DNA of 6,858 nucleotides. Origin: Holosporales bacterium. GTDB taxonomy: Bacteria; Pseudomonadota; Alphaproteobacteria; BNTO01. Shown in pieces: positions 1 through 5,933 of the stretch. Numbering within the stretch: the stretch's first letter is position 1; the number at the start of each line of letters is the position of its first letter. A program made the translations under genes and the position numbers. The stretch lies in the NCBI GenBank assembly GCA_031290075.1, contig JAITOG010000097.1:1-6858 (forward strand), given 5' to 3'. The notes beneath the pieces are model-generated. The model saw nothing but the letters and a program-made list of their open reading frames with translations, searched no databases and was not told the DNA's origin.

Positions 1-107
1 TGGTCGTCGTAGCTTCCGCTCTCTGGAATCTGCATCTCACCTGTTCGCAGTAATATTCTGACAATTTGGAAAACCCCTTTCGAATCCTTGAACATTAAAT
101 TATTCAT
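1..107 (-). CDS. 5' fragment of an unrecognised gene, cut by the window edge
   Basis: An ATG at 107-105 opens a frame of 35 codons that runs without a stop to the left edge. It begins MNNLMFKDSK and continues through VRILLRTGEM to a Gly-Ser-Tyr-Asp-Asp ending. The stretch at 1-60 is clearly richer in GC than the spacer and reads as ordinary protein, which favours a real gene. The ATG lies 19 bases after the stop codon of the 106-aa gene upstream on the same strand, so the two probably form one transcription unit. No clear Shine-Dalgarno motif precedes the ATG. A second in-frame ATG four codons later is an alternative start. I do not recognise the family, and 35 residues are too few to assign a function. 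Confidence 0.5.
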   Translation of the reverse strand, partial: MNNLMFKDSKGVFQIVRILLRTGEMQIPESGSYDD

Positions 108-126
108 GAACAGGGTTAAAGTCTAA

Positions 127-447
127 TTAAAAAAATTTATGCATTAAAGCATCTCTAGAGGCAAGCTCTGCCTCAAGATTTCCATTTTTAATAGAAATTT
201 CTGATTTTAAAGCATTTAAAAATTTTTTTATAAAATTTTTATCAGAAGCATTTTTTGCATATTGATTCGCCAAAAAACGAATTATAAACATTGCATCAGA
301 TACAGCTTCCCCTTTATAAAAAGCATTTTTCATTGAAATAATGGGAAATTTTGGAGGGCTTGAACCTTGCGTATTTTGTACTTTTAAAAAAGGAGTTTCT
401 TGAAAAACTTCTTTTGCACCAAACAAATCCTCTTTTTCGTAGGACAT
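127..447 (-). CDS. Hypothetical 106-aa protein
   Basis: This is a complete reading frame of 106 codons ending in TAA. An AGGAG motif lies four bases before the ATG (452-456 on the plus strand), a good if slightly close ribosome binding site. The protein is hydrophilic and has no signal peptide or membrane segment. Its first 40 residues are Pro/Gln/Lys-rich and look extended. The region from about residue 44 to the end (from YKGEAVSDAM through the Lys-rich NFIKKFLNAL stretch to the C-terminus) has the heptad-like pattern of a small helical bundle. The next gene on the strand starts 19 bases after its stop, suggesting an operon. Repeat copy 1 ends about 20 bases upstream of the start codon, so the promoter must lie in or beyond the repeat. 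I recognise no family and assign no function. Confidence 0.65.
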   Translation of the reverse strand: MSYEKEDLFGAKEVFQETPFLKVQNTQGSSPPKFPIISMKNAFYKGEAVSDAMFIIRFLANQYAKNASDKNFIKKFLNALKSEISIKNGNLEAELASRDALMHKFF

Positions 448-451
448 TTTG

Positions 452-456
452 CTCCT
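452..456 (-). promoter_or_regulatory. Ribosome binding site of the 106-aa gene
   Basis: On the minus strand AGGAG is followed by CAAA and the ATG at 447-445. It is the only purine-rich anti-16S-like motif near a start in this frame and fixes the start codon. Confidence 0.6.
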
Positions 457-467
457 ATGTAATTAAA

Positions 468-658
468 TTAGAAACTGTCTTCATAGATAATTTTAACTGA
501 GAGTTTTTAAGAAAAAACGGAGCGCAGAACCGGAGTATAGATAATATATATGAGGGGCATTGGGGGAAATCTATGATTTTCCCCAAACCCCCTGAGAATT
601 CAAGCACCGGATTTGACGTAAAAAACACCAATTAAGAATCCATGAAGACAACTTCTTA
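468..658 (+). repeat. Palindromic repeat element, copy 1 (A-type end on both sides)
   Basis: The 191-bp element has imperfect terminal inverted repeats. The left end contains CTGTCTTCATAGATAATTTT and the right end, read on the other strand, contains TTGTCTTCATGGATTCTTAA. These A ends reappear at the edges of copies 3 and 4. Inside lies the shared core: GAGCGCAGAACCGGAG (520-535), then GAGGGGCATT, then a short hairpin at 562-584 that pairs GGGGGAAATC with GATTTTCCCC around a three-base loop. The right arm (AAGCACCGGATTTGACG, from 602) is a diverged inverse of the GCGCAGAACCGGAG arm. No protein is encoded, so this fits a non-autonomous MITE-like or intergenic palindromic repeat. It lies immediately upstream of the 106-aa gene. 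Confidence 0.75.
552..596. repeat. Core stem-loop of repeat copy 1
   Basis: GAGGGG (552-557) and CCCC..GAG (588-596) bracket the inner stem 562-571/575-584, giving a stacked hairpin with a TAT loop. The G-rich arm and C-rich arm stand out from the AT-rich surroundings. The same hairpin occurs in copies 2, 3 and 4. It has no T-tract after it on either strand, so it is not a standard rho-independent terminator. Confidence 0.65.
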
Positions 659-799
659 AGTTTCACTATGGAATAGTCGCTTATATTTTTTTTTTTTACA
701 AATGGTATTTGCACAAGAAAAAGTTCATGAAAAAAAACAACGAAATTACGGAGATTCCGGAAATTTTAAGGAAATTTGACTTTACAAATAGAATTATAC
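659..799. other. Spacer between repeat copies 1 and 2, with possible gene debris
   Basis: This spacer holds a run of twelve T (686-697) and a short plus-strand frame from ATG 702 to TGA 777-779 (25 codons, beginning MVFAQEKVHEKK). The in-frame codons before it read hydrophobic (LYFFFLQ), so the stretch resembles the start of a secreted protein. It has no ribosome binding site and is too short to call a gene. I see no other gene, RNA or terminator here. Confidence 0.4.
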
Positions 800-1076
800 A
801 ATAGACTTCCTTCGAAACCAATTTCTTATAGCAAAGTTGAAGGAGCATATACTGGGGTCCCCAAAGAATGCGGATTTTAATTGCTTCCAATCCTTGAAAC
901 CCAAAAAGTTTGAATCCGCAATTTTTTGGGGTTTGGGTATACGAAGCGCAGAACCGGAGTGTATTAGTGAGGGGCATTTGGGGGAATCTGTGATTTCCCC
1001 TAAACCCCATGAGGATTCGAGCACCGAAGCGACGAACAAATTTGCAGAAGAAATTGAGTTACGAAAGGAGTCTAAT
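800..1076 (+). repeat. Palindromic repeat element, copy 2 (B-type ends, with nested insertion)
   Basis: The 277-bp element is bounded by AATAGACTTCC at the left and its diverged inverse (GGAGTCTAAT) at the right. Both ends extend inward as an approximately 45-bp imperfect terminal inverted repeat (TTCGAAACCAATTTCTTATA against TTCGTAACTCAATTTCTTCT). The left end matches the right end of copy 4 almost base for base. The core (CGAAGCGCAGAACCGGAGTG at 943-962, then GAGGGGCATT and the hairpin at 979-1000) matches the other copies. The right arm reads ACCCCATGAGGATTCGAGCA (1004-1023). The element is interrupted by a 90-bp secondary insertion at 850-939. An open frame crosses the whole element on the plus strand but looks repeat-derived rather than a gene. 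Confidence 0.75.
850..939. mobile_element. Nested 90-bp TA-flanked inverted-repeat insertion (tiny MITE)
   Basis: Comparison with copy 4 defines this insertion. Copy 4 reads GGAGCATACGAAGCGCAG without interruption, whereas copy 2 reads GGAGCATA, then this segment, then TACGAAGCGCAG. The segment starts TAC and ends GTA and is flanked by TA on both sides, as expected for a TA target duplication. Its ends are imperfect inverted repeats: CCCCAAAGAATGCGGATT (859-876) against the inverse AATCCGCAATTTTTTGGGG (913-931). A TA target is the signature of the IS630/Tc1-mariner group, so a MITE mobilised by such a transposase is a reasonable inference. No transposase is present here. Confidence 0.65.
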
Positions 1077-1262
1077 CTTAAGGAGAATGACATAAACGCA
1101 CTAACTTTTGGCGGAGTTAGGGGGTAAATATTTAGATCGTATTATGGCGTAAGGGTTTTGAAAGGATTGACTTCAATCGAATTTATTGCTAAAAGACTGA
1201 AAGTGAATCAGAGAGACTTGATCCTTTCATTATACCACAATGATCCAGGACCAAACATATAG
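1077..1262 (+). pseudogene. Possible remnant of a coding frame upstream of leuS
   Basis: A frame open from 1128 to a TAG at 1260-1262 reads like real protein, including EFIAKRLKVNQRDLILSL, a helix-turn-helix-like helical stretch. It has no credible start: the frame begins after a TAA at 1125-1127, and only a TTG at 1158 could serve. It overlaps the probable leuS promoter and ends 13 bases before the leuS ATG. It shares its frame with the open stretch across repeat copy 2 and with the short frame at 702-779, so these may be pieces of one gene broken by repeats, or chance. In AT-rich DNA a 44-codon open stretch is not rare. Confidence 0.25.
1167..1195 (+). promoter_or_regulatory. Probable sigma-70 promoter of leuS
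   Basis: TTGACT (1167-1172, five of six consensus bases) is followed after a 17-base spacer by TAAAAG (1190-1195, four of six). The spacing is optimal, and transcription would start about 75 bases before the leuS ATG. The promoter lies just downstream of repeat copy 2. I see no leader peptide, T-box or attenuator-like structure in the short leader. Confidence 0.45.
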
Positions 1263-1263
1263 A

Positions 1264-1270
1264 AGGAAGG
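1264..1270 (+). promoter_or_regulatory. Ribosome binding site deciding the leuS start
   Basis: AGGAAGG lies five bases before the ATG at 1276. No comparable motif precedes the in-frame ATG at 1240, so the 12-codon longer reading of leuS is unlikely. Confidence 0.75.
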
Positions 1271-1275
1271 AATAT

Positions 1276-3903
1276 ATGTACAACTTTAAAAAAGTAGAAT
1301 CAGAATGGCACAAAATTTGGCAATTAGCTAAAACAAACAAAACTCTAAACCCAAAAAATGACGAGAAAAAGTTGTACATTTTGGAAATGTTCCCTTATCC
1401 ATCTGGGAAACTGCACATGGGACATATTCGGAATTATACTATTGGCGATGTTTTAGCTCGCTTTAAAAAGGCCAAAGGTTATAAAATTCTGCACCCAATG
1501 GGTTGGGATTCTTTTGGAATGCCAGCAGAAAATGCCGCAATAAAACATGGAATTCACCCTAAAACTTGGACTAACAATAATGTTCAAGCGATGAGGGAAG
1601 CATTACAGACAATGGGATTCACGTATGATTGGGATTACGAAGTTGCAACGCATTCCGAAGAATATTACAGTCTTGAACAACAAATTTTTCTTGATTTATA
1701 TGAAAATAAGCTGGTTTATCGAAAAGATGCCTATGTTAATTGGGATCCAGTAGAAAATACAGTTCTTGCAAATGAGCAAGTTATTGATGGTTGCGGATGG
1801 CGGTCTGGGGTGCCTATTGTTAAGAAAAAAATACCGCATTGGTGCATAAAAATTACAAAATATGCAGAGGAATTACTGAAAAACTTAGAGGATTTAAAAG
1901 GAAAAGACGAAGTTCCAGGCTGGCCAGAAAAAGTTTTAACAATGCAAGAAATGTGGATTGGAAAATCCTCAGGACTTGAAATCTCTTTTGATTTTCAAGA
2001 AAAAATTGAAGATTTTGCAGAAAATGGCATTACCGTTTTTACAACTCGTCCAGAAACCTTATTTGGAGCCAGCTTTTGCGCAATTGCACCAGAACACAAA
2101 TTTTCTACTTTTTTGGCTCAAAAAAATCAAAAAATTTCAGATTTTATAAAAAAATGTCAAGAAATTCCATCAACAGAATGTGCCATAAGCACAACGGAAA
2201 AAATAGGATTTGATACTGGAATTTTTGTAAAAAATCCATTTAATAAAGAGCAATCTATTAAAGTTTACATAGCTAATTTTGTTTTAATGGAATATGGAGT
2301 TGGAGCAGTTTTTGGATGTCCAGCTCATGATGAGCGCGATTTTGAATTTGCAACAAGGTATAATTTATCAATAAAATCAGTTATTAAACCTGAATCAAAT
2401 AGTTCTCAAGTTGATGTTTTACCTTATATTGAAACTGTTGGAATAATGATTAATTCTTCATTTCTTGATGGGCTCAGTGTTTTAGAAGCTAGGGAAAAAG
2501 CAATTCAAACTGCTGAACAGCAGAATTTAGGAGTAAGAAAAACAATATATCGTCTGCGTGATTGGACGGTCTCTCGCCAAAGATACTGGGGCTGCCCTAT
2601 CCCTATGATTCATTGTAAAAATTGCGGAATTGTGCCTGTTCCTAAAAAAGATCTCCCTGTTTTACTACCAGAAGATGTAACTTTTGATCAGCCGGGAAAT
2701 CCGCTTGATCGTCATGAAAAATGGAAACATGTTACTTGCCCAAAATGCGGAAAGCCTGCACAACGGGAAACTGATACTTTGGATACTTTTTTCGAATCCT
2801 CTTGGTATTTTTTAAGATTTTGCAATCCACATTCAGTTAAGCCAATTGATAAGCTCGCTGCACAGCGTTGGATGCCCGTTGATTTATATATTGGCGGGAT
2901 TGAACACGCTGTTTTACACCTTTTATATGCCCGCTTTTTCTCAATGGCATTAAGAGATATGGGATATACTGAACACATAGAATATTCAAAAGTTAACGAT
3001 AGAGAGCCTTTCCGCTCTCTTTTAACGCAAGGTATGGTTTGTCACACAAGTTTTCAGGATTCTAAAGGAAATTGGTTATTTCCAGATGATGTTGAAAAAC
3101 TGCCAGATGGTTCGTATATTTTATCAAAGACTAAGGAAAAAGTTACCGCGGTTCGCGCAGAGAAAATGAGCAAATCAAAGAATAATGTTGTGGATCCGGA
3201 GACTACGATTGAGGCTTACGGGGTTGACTCTTTAAGATTATTTATAATGTCCGATTCACCGTATGATAAAGACTTTCAATGGAGCACTGAATCCTTAGAC
3301 GGAACTTGGAGGTATTTGAATAAAATGTGGAGATTTTGTGAAAATATACAAGAAAAAATGAATTTTTCTGAAAAAGATTTAATAATTTTACCAAAAAAGG
3401 AAATTGGGGAAAAAGAGGCAGAATTATTAAAAATTGCACATACGTATCTTTCCAAAATTACTAACGCTTTAAATCAATTTTCTTTTCATACGGCTATTGC
3501 TTTTCATAGAGAATTAACAAAAGCGCTTGAAAATTATGATTTCTCACAGGTTATAAAAGATGCTGCAGCGGAGGCTATTTATATTTGGTTAGTAACTATT
3601 TTTCCATTTACTCCACATTTTGCGCTTGAAGCTTTTGAGATTTTATTTAAGCCAAAGGAAATTCATATTGATTTTTTATGGCCAGAAATCCGCGAAGATA
3701 TTATACAAAAGGAAAGCACCACAATAGCTGTTCAAGTTTGTGGAAAACTTCGCGGGACTTTCAGTGCACCAATAGGAGCAGATGACGCCTTTTTGCATGA
3801 GCAAAGTCTAGCGCTTCCTGCTGTGCAAAAATTCATTAATGGAAAACAAATCAAAAAAGTTATAATCATCAAAGATAAACTTGTAAATGTTATTGCTGAT
3901 TAA
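1276..3903 (+). CDS. leuS: Leucyl-tRNA synthetase (LeuRS), complete
   Basis: LeuRS is the cytoplasmic class Ia enzyme that charges tRNA-Leu with leucine using ATP and hydrolyses mischarged products. At 875 aa it is close to the usual 860-880. In order: the Rossmann catalytic start with HMGH (47-50, the HIGH motif) after PYPSGKL; an alphaproteobacterial-style VNWDPVE segment (154-160); the CP1 editing domain with TTRPETLFGA (256-265) and GCPAHDERD (347-355), whose Asp352 matches the conserved editing aspartate; a CxxC...CxxC zinc knuckle (Cys447, Cys450, Cys488, Cys491); the second catalytic half with ETDTLDTFFESSWYF (498-512); KMSKS (630-634); the helical anticodon-binding domain; and a C-terminal tail domain from about 812. 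No key residue is missing. The start at 1276 is chosen because of the AGGAAGG site; an in-frame ATG at 1240 would add 12 residues. leuS is often followed by lptE or holA in alphaproteobacteria, but here repeat copy 3 follows, so it seems monocistronic. Confidence 0.98.
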   Translation: MYNFKKVESEWHKIWQLAKTNKTLNPKNDEKKLYILEMFPYPSGKLHMGHIRNYTIGDVLARFKKAKGYKILHPMGWDSFGMPAENAAIKHGIHPKTWTNNNVQAMREALQTMGFTYDWDYEVATHSEEYYSLEQQIFLDLYENKLVYRKDAYVNWDPVENTVLANEQVIDGCGWRSGVPIVKKKIPHWCIKITKYAEELLKNLEDLKGKDEVPGWPEKVLTMQEMWIGKSSGLEISFDFQEKIEDFAENGITVFTTRPETLFGASFCAIAPEHKFSTFLAQKNQKISDFIKKCQEIPSTECAISTTEKIGFDTGIFVKNPFNKEQSIKVYIANFVLMEYGVGAVFGCPAHDERDFEFATRYNLSIKSVIKPESNSSQVDVLPYIETVGIMINSSFLDGLSVLEAREKAIQTAEQQNLGVRKTIYRLRDWTVSRQRYWGCPIPMIHCKNCGIVPVPKKDLPVLLPEDVTFDQPGNPLDRHEKWKHVTCPKCGKPAQRETDTLDTFFESSWYFLRFCNPHSVKPIDKLAAQRWMPVDLYIGGIEHAVLHLLYARFFSMALRDMGYTEHIEYSKVNDREPFRSLLTQGMVCHTSFQDSKGNWLFPDDVEKLPDGSYILSKTKEKVTAVRAEKMSKSKNNVVDPETTIEAYGVDSLRLFIMSDSPYDKDFQWSTESLDGTWRYLNKMWRFCENIQEKMNFSEKDLIILPKKEIGEKEAELLKIAHTYLSKITNALNQFSFHTAIAFHRELTKALENYDFSQVIKDAAAEAIYIWLVTIFPFTPHFALEAFEILFKPKEIHIDFLWPEIREDIIQKESTTIAVQVCGKLRGTFSAPIGADDAFLHEQSLALPAVQKFINGKQIKKVIIIKDKLVNVIAD

Positions 3904-3971
3904 TTTCATTCAAATACTATAGTAGGATTCATTAACAGCAGGATCAATTTTTTCCTCAATTTTGTTTTCAA
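3904..3971. other. Spacer between leuS and the recognisable part of repeat copy 3
   Basis: This should hold the left arm of copy 3, but it does not match the A or B ends well. TATAGTAGGATTCATTAAC (3918-3936) loosely resembles the B end AATAGACTTCCTTCGAAAC, so it may be a third, diverged end type. No terminator hairpin with a T-tract follows leuS here. Confidence 0.35.
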
Positions 3972-4107
3972 TTCCTCATGGGGTTTGGGGGAAATCACAG
4001 ATTTTCCCCAATGCCCCTCACGCACGTCAAAGTACATTCCGGTTGTTCTGCGCTCCGTTTTTCCTTAAAAACCTTCACTTAAAATTATCCATGAAGACAA
4101 GCTCTTA
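3972..4107 (-). repeat. Palindromic repeat element, copy 3 (inverted relative to copies 1 and 2)
   Basis: Read on the minus strand, this copy has an A end (TTGTCTTCATGGATAATTTT), then GGAGCGCAGAACAACCGGAA, TGTACTTTGACGT, GAGGGGCATT, the core hairpin and CCCCATGAGG. This is the same order as copies 1 and 2, so it is inserted in the opposite orientation. The core hairpin (3987-4009) pairs GGGGGAAATC with GATTTTCCCC around ACA. Only one outer arm (ending at 4107) is clearly preserved; the other side (before 3972) is diverged or truncated. The element lies wholly between leuS and ruvB and may supply a 3' structure for leuS mRNA. Confidence 0.7.
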
Positions 4108-4134
4108 GTTTTTACGAACGTCACTGTAAAATTC

Positions 4135-4163
4135 TTCTGCAAAACAATAATATTTGTTATACA
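4135..4163 (+). promoter_or_regulatory. Possible extended -10 promoter of ruvB
   Basis: TATACA (4158-4163) is preceded by TG one base upstream (4155-4156), an extended -10 arrangement. The -35 position 17 bases upstream (TTCTGC, 4135-4140) is poor. Transcription would start near 4170, leaving about 7 bases before the ATG at 4177 or about 25 before the ATG at 4195. Confidence 0.35.
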
Positions 4164-4176
4164 CTCCAGTTATCGT

Positions 4177-5238
4177 ATGAAAATATCAAACAATATGCCG
4201 CGCCTTATTGATAGCCGTTCAGTTTTTGAAGGGGATTCTAAAATAGAGCAAACTCTTCGCCCAAAATATCTTAGCGACTTTACAGGGCAGGCCGCAGTTT
4301 GCGAGAACCTGTCTGTTTTCATCAAAGCCGCAAAAAAAAGAAAGGAAACGTTAGACCACGTTTTGTTGTTTGGCCCGCCAGGATTAGGAAAAACAACATT
4401 AGCACAAATTGTGGCAAATGAGCTTGAGGTAGATTTTCGAATGACTTCAGCTCCGATTTTAGCAAAATCCGGAGATTTAGCTGCCATTCTTACAAATTTA
4501 GTACCTAATAGTGTTTTTTTTATTGATGAGATTCATAGGTTAAATACAGTTGTCGAAGAAACTTTATATTCTGCAATGGAAGATTTCAAGATTGATATTC
4601 TAATTGGAGAAGGAGCCGGAGCCAAATCTATTCGTTTAGATCTCCCGCATTTTACACTTATTGGAGCAACAACGCGTTCTGGGCTTTTAACCCAGCCATT
4701 ACGTGAGCGATTCGGAATCCCTATACGCTTGAATTTTTATGAAACCTCGGATTTAGTAAAAATTATAAAGCGGGCAGCTCACATATTGAATGTTAAAATT
4801 TCCGATGAAGGCGCAGAAGAAATCGCTAAAAGATCACGAGGAACACCAAGAATTTCAGGGCGTCTGCTACGTCGTATCCGTGATTTTGCTTTGGTTTCTT
4901 CAAAAACAGATCAAGCAGAAATTGATCTTAGTGTTGCCAAAATAGCCTTAGAAAAATTGGAAGTTGACCATTTTGGACTGGATTCCCAAGATATAAAGTA
5001 TTTACGCATAATTGCTGAACACTATAACGGCGGCCCTGTTGGTATCGACACAATAGCAGCAGCGCTAGCTGAAGAGAGCGACACAATAGAGGACGTTATT
5101 GAGCCATTTTTAATTCAACAAGGTTTTATAGGACGAACTGCAAGAGGGCGAGTTTTAACAAGTATTGCGTATGAGCACCTAAAACTCGACCCTCAAGGTT
5201 TATTGCAGGCTAATTTATTCGGAAAAAAACCTACTTAA
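4177..5238 (+). CDS. ruvB: Holliday junction branch migration ATPase RuvB, complete
   Basis: RuvB is the hexameric AAA+ motor that, loaded by RuvA, drives branch migration at Holliday junctions before RuvC cleavage. The 353-aa length matches the family (about 330-355). Visible motifs: TLRPKYLSDFTGQ (26-38), typical of the RuvB N-terminus; Walker A GPPGLGKTT (66-74); Walker B FFIDEIHRL (114-122); AMEDFKIDILIGEG (133-146); sensor 1 GATTRSG (163-169); arginine-finger region PLRERFG (174-180); sensor 2 GTPRISGRLLRR (222-233); and the C-terminal winged helix with GGPVGIDTIAAAL (285-297) and RTARGR (320-325). The start is uncertain: neither ATG 4177 nor the in-frame ATG 4195 has a Shine-Dalgarno motif. 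The latter gives MPRLIDS, closer to the MxRLI beginning of many homologues. ruvA and ruvC, often adjacent in other bacteria, are absent on both sides. The next gene is convergent, 70 bases away. Confidence 0.97.
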   Translation: MKISNNMPRLIDSRSVFEGDSKIEQTLRPKYLSDFTGQAAVCENLSVFIKAAKKRKETLDHVLLFGPPGLGKTTLAQIVANELEVDFRMTSAPILAKSGDLAAILTNLVPNSVFFIDEIHRLNTVVEETLYSAMEDFKIDILIGEGAGAKSIRLDLPHFTLIGATTRSGLLTQPLRERFGIPIRLNFYETSDLVKIIKRAAHILNVKISDEGAEEIAKRSRGTPRISGRLLRRIRDFALVSSKTDQAEIDLSVAKIALEKLEVDHFGLDSQDIKYLRIIAEHYNGGPVGIDTIAAALAEESDTIEDVIEPFLIQQGFIGRTARGRVLTSIAYEHLKLDPQGLLQANLFGKKPT

Positions 5239-5308
5239 AAACAATTAGCAGATAAACAAAATACTTAAAAATTAAAAGGAAATCCTATAATTCATACTTA
5301 AATCTTTA
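5239..5308. other. Convergent spacer between ruvB and the exported-protein gene
   Basis: Seventy AT-rich bases separate two converging genes. I find no convincing rho-independent terminator on either strand, only a weak GGAAATCC motif, so both transcripts may read into each other or end by another mechanism. Confidence 0.4.
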
Positions 5309-5779
5309 TTAACTATTTTTCGAAAAAAAACTCCTTATTTTCCCTTTCAAATCTCTTATTTTTTCTTTTCCATGATCATATAAAAACCTTGATAACCAAA
5401 TGCTACCAGTAATCAATGCAGTTTTTCCAATTCCCTTCAGGAATAAATGGTTTTCAGTCCAACTATTTATAATACGTGAAAGATATGGCTGAAGTAAAAA
5501 TACTGGACTTGTTACTAAATTTTTTCCAACAATGTCAATAACATTTTTTAATCTTGTGCTATAAGTAATTTGGATTTCTCCTTCTTTATCCCCACTTGTA
5601 CTAGATTCTTGAATTTCTACTTTTCCTGCAAATTCGTTCTGCTCTTTGCATCCTTCAACTTTGCTAAATGGTTCCAAAGGAAGTCCAAAATATTCTATCT
5701 CTGGTGCAGTTTCGCAATATCCTTCTACACACAACAAACATCCTAAAAACACAAAAGCTATATATTTCTTTAAAAACAT
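5309..5779 (-). CDS. Hypothetical small exported protein (156 aa)
   Basis: The N-terminus has a Sec-type signal peptide pattern: MFLKKY followed by a hydrophobic stretch to about residue 19 and a likely cleavage near residues 20-23 (EGYCE-T). FLGC at 11-14 is a poor lipobox (Phe at -3, Leu at -2), so lipoprotein processing is less likely. The predicted mature protein starts with an acidic, Pro-containing segment (24-70), followed by a mixed region. A second hydrophobic stretch at about 113-134 (around GKTALITGSIWLSRF) could be a membrane or membrane-associated helix, and the tail (138-149) is strongly basic (EKIRDLKGKIRSF). GIGKT is too short and isolated to be a P-loop. AGGG seven bases before the ATG is a plausible ribosome binding site. 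It probably acts at the envelope or outside the cell. I recognise no family. Confidence 0.75.
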   Translation of the reverse strand: MFLKKYIAFVFLGCLLCVEGYCETAPEIEYFGLPLEPFSKVEGCKEQNEFAGKVEIQESSTSGDKEGEIQITYSTRLKNVIDIVGKNLVTSPVFLLQPYLSRIINSWTENHLFLKGIGKTALITGSIWLSRFLYDHGKEKIRDLKGKIRSFFSKNS

Positions 5780-5814
5780 AATTTTTCCCTAAAAAAACTC
5801 CTTAGTTAATTGTA

Positions 5815-5841
5815 ACTATAATAATTTTTAAAAGTAAACAA
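5815..5841 (-). promoter_or_regulatory. Possible promoter of the exported-protein gene
   Basis: On the minus strand TTGTTT (5841-5836) is followed after 15 bases by TATAGT (5820-5815), about 35 bases before the ATG. The spacer is short and the surrounding AT richness makes chance matches likely. An 8-bp inverted repeat, AAAGTAAA (5831-5838) against TTTACTTT (5851-5858), overlaps the -35 side and could be an operator. Confidence 0.3.
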
Positions 5842-5933
5842 TAAAAATTATTTACTTTAATTTTTAAAAAAAAATAGCAAAAGCGTTCAACTTTTCTCTC
5901 TTTTTTTTTACAGAATTAAAGGAGAACCTTAAA
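5842..5933. other. AT-rich spacer between the exported-protein promoter and repeat copy 4
   Basis: The stretch is mostly A and T runs, including the right arm of the 8-bp inverted repeat at 5851-5858 and a run of nine T near 5901-5909. No reading frame or RNA gene is apparent. Confidence 0.4.

Noticed and set aside
665..697. Five-base inverted repeat ACTAT/ATAGT followed by twelve T as a terminator
   Set aside because: The stem is too short and AT-rich, it is separated from the T run, and no plus-strand gene ends upstream.
468..1076. CRISPR array from the repeated motifs
   Set aside because: The repeats are long, palindromic, few and unevenly spaced, and show no regular spacers or cas genes.
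696..1093. Two minus-strand frames of about 100 codons through repeat copy 2
   Set aside because: They overlap each other and the repeat, start in odd places and mirror the palindromic sequence; not credible genes.
837..1127. A 96-codon plus-strand frame (TTG start) across repeat copy 2
   Set aside because: It lies almost entirely in the repeat and its nested insertion, starts at a TTG without a ribosome binding site, and the repeat itself explains its composition.
1240..1275. A 12-codon N-terminal extension of LeuRS from the ATG at 1240
   Set aside because: No ribosome binding site precedes 1240, while AGGAAGG sits five bases before 1276. LeuRS homologues usually begin close to the NFKKVESEW-like segment.
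2712..2978. Antisense frame within leuS
   Set aside because: It is opposite a conserved LeuRS catalytic and zinc-binding region and is a shadow of that coding constraint. The same applies to the antisense frame at 3242-3439 and the offset frame at 1958-2149.
4170..4487. Antisense frame within the 5' part of ruvB
   Set aside because: It is opposite the Walker A and B region of a fully conserved RuvB and has no supporting signals.
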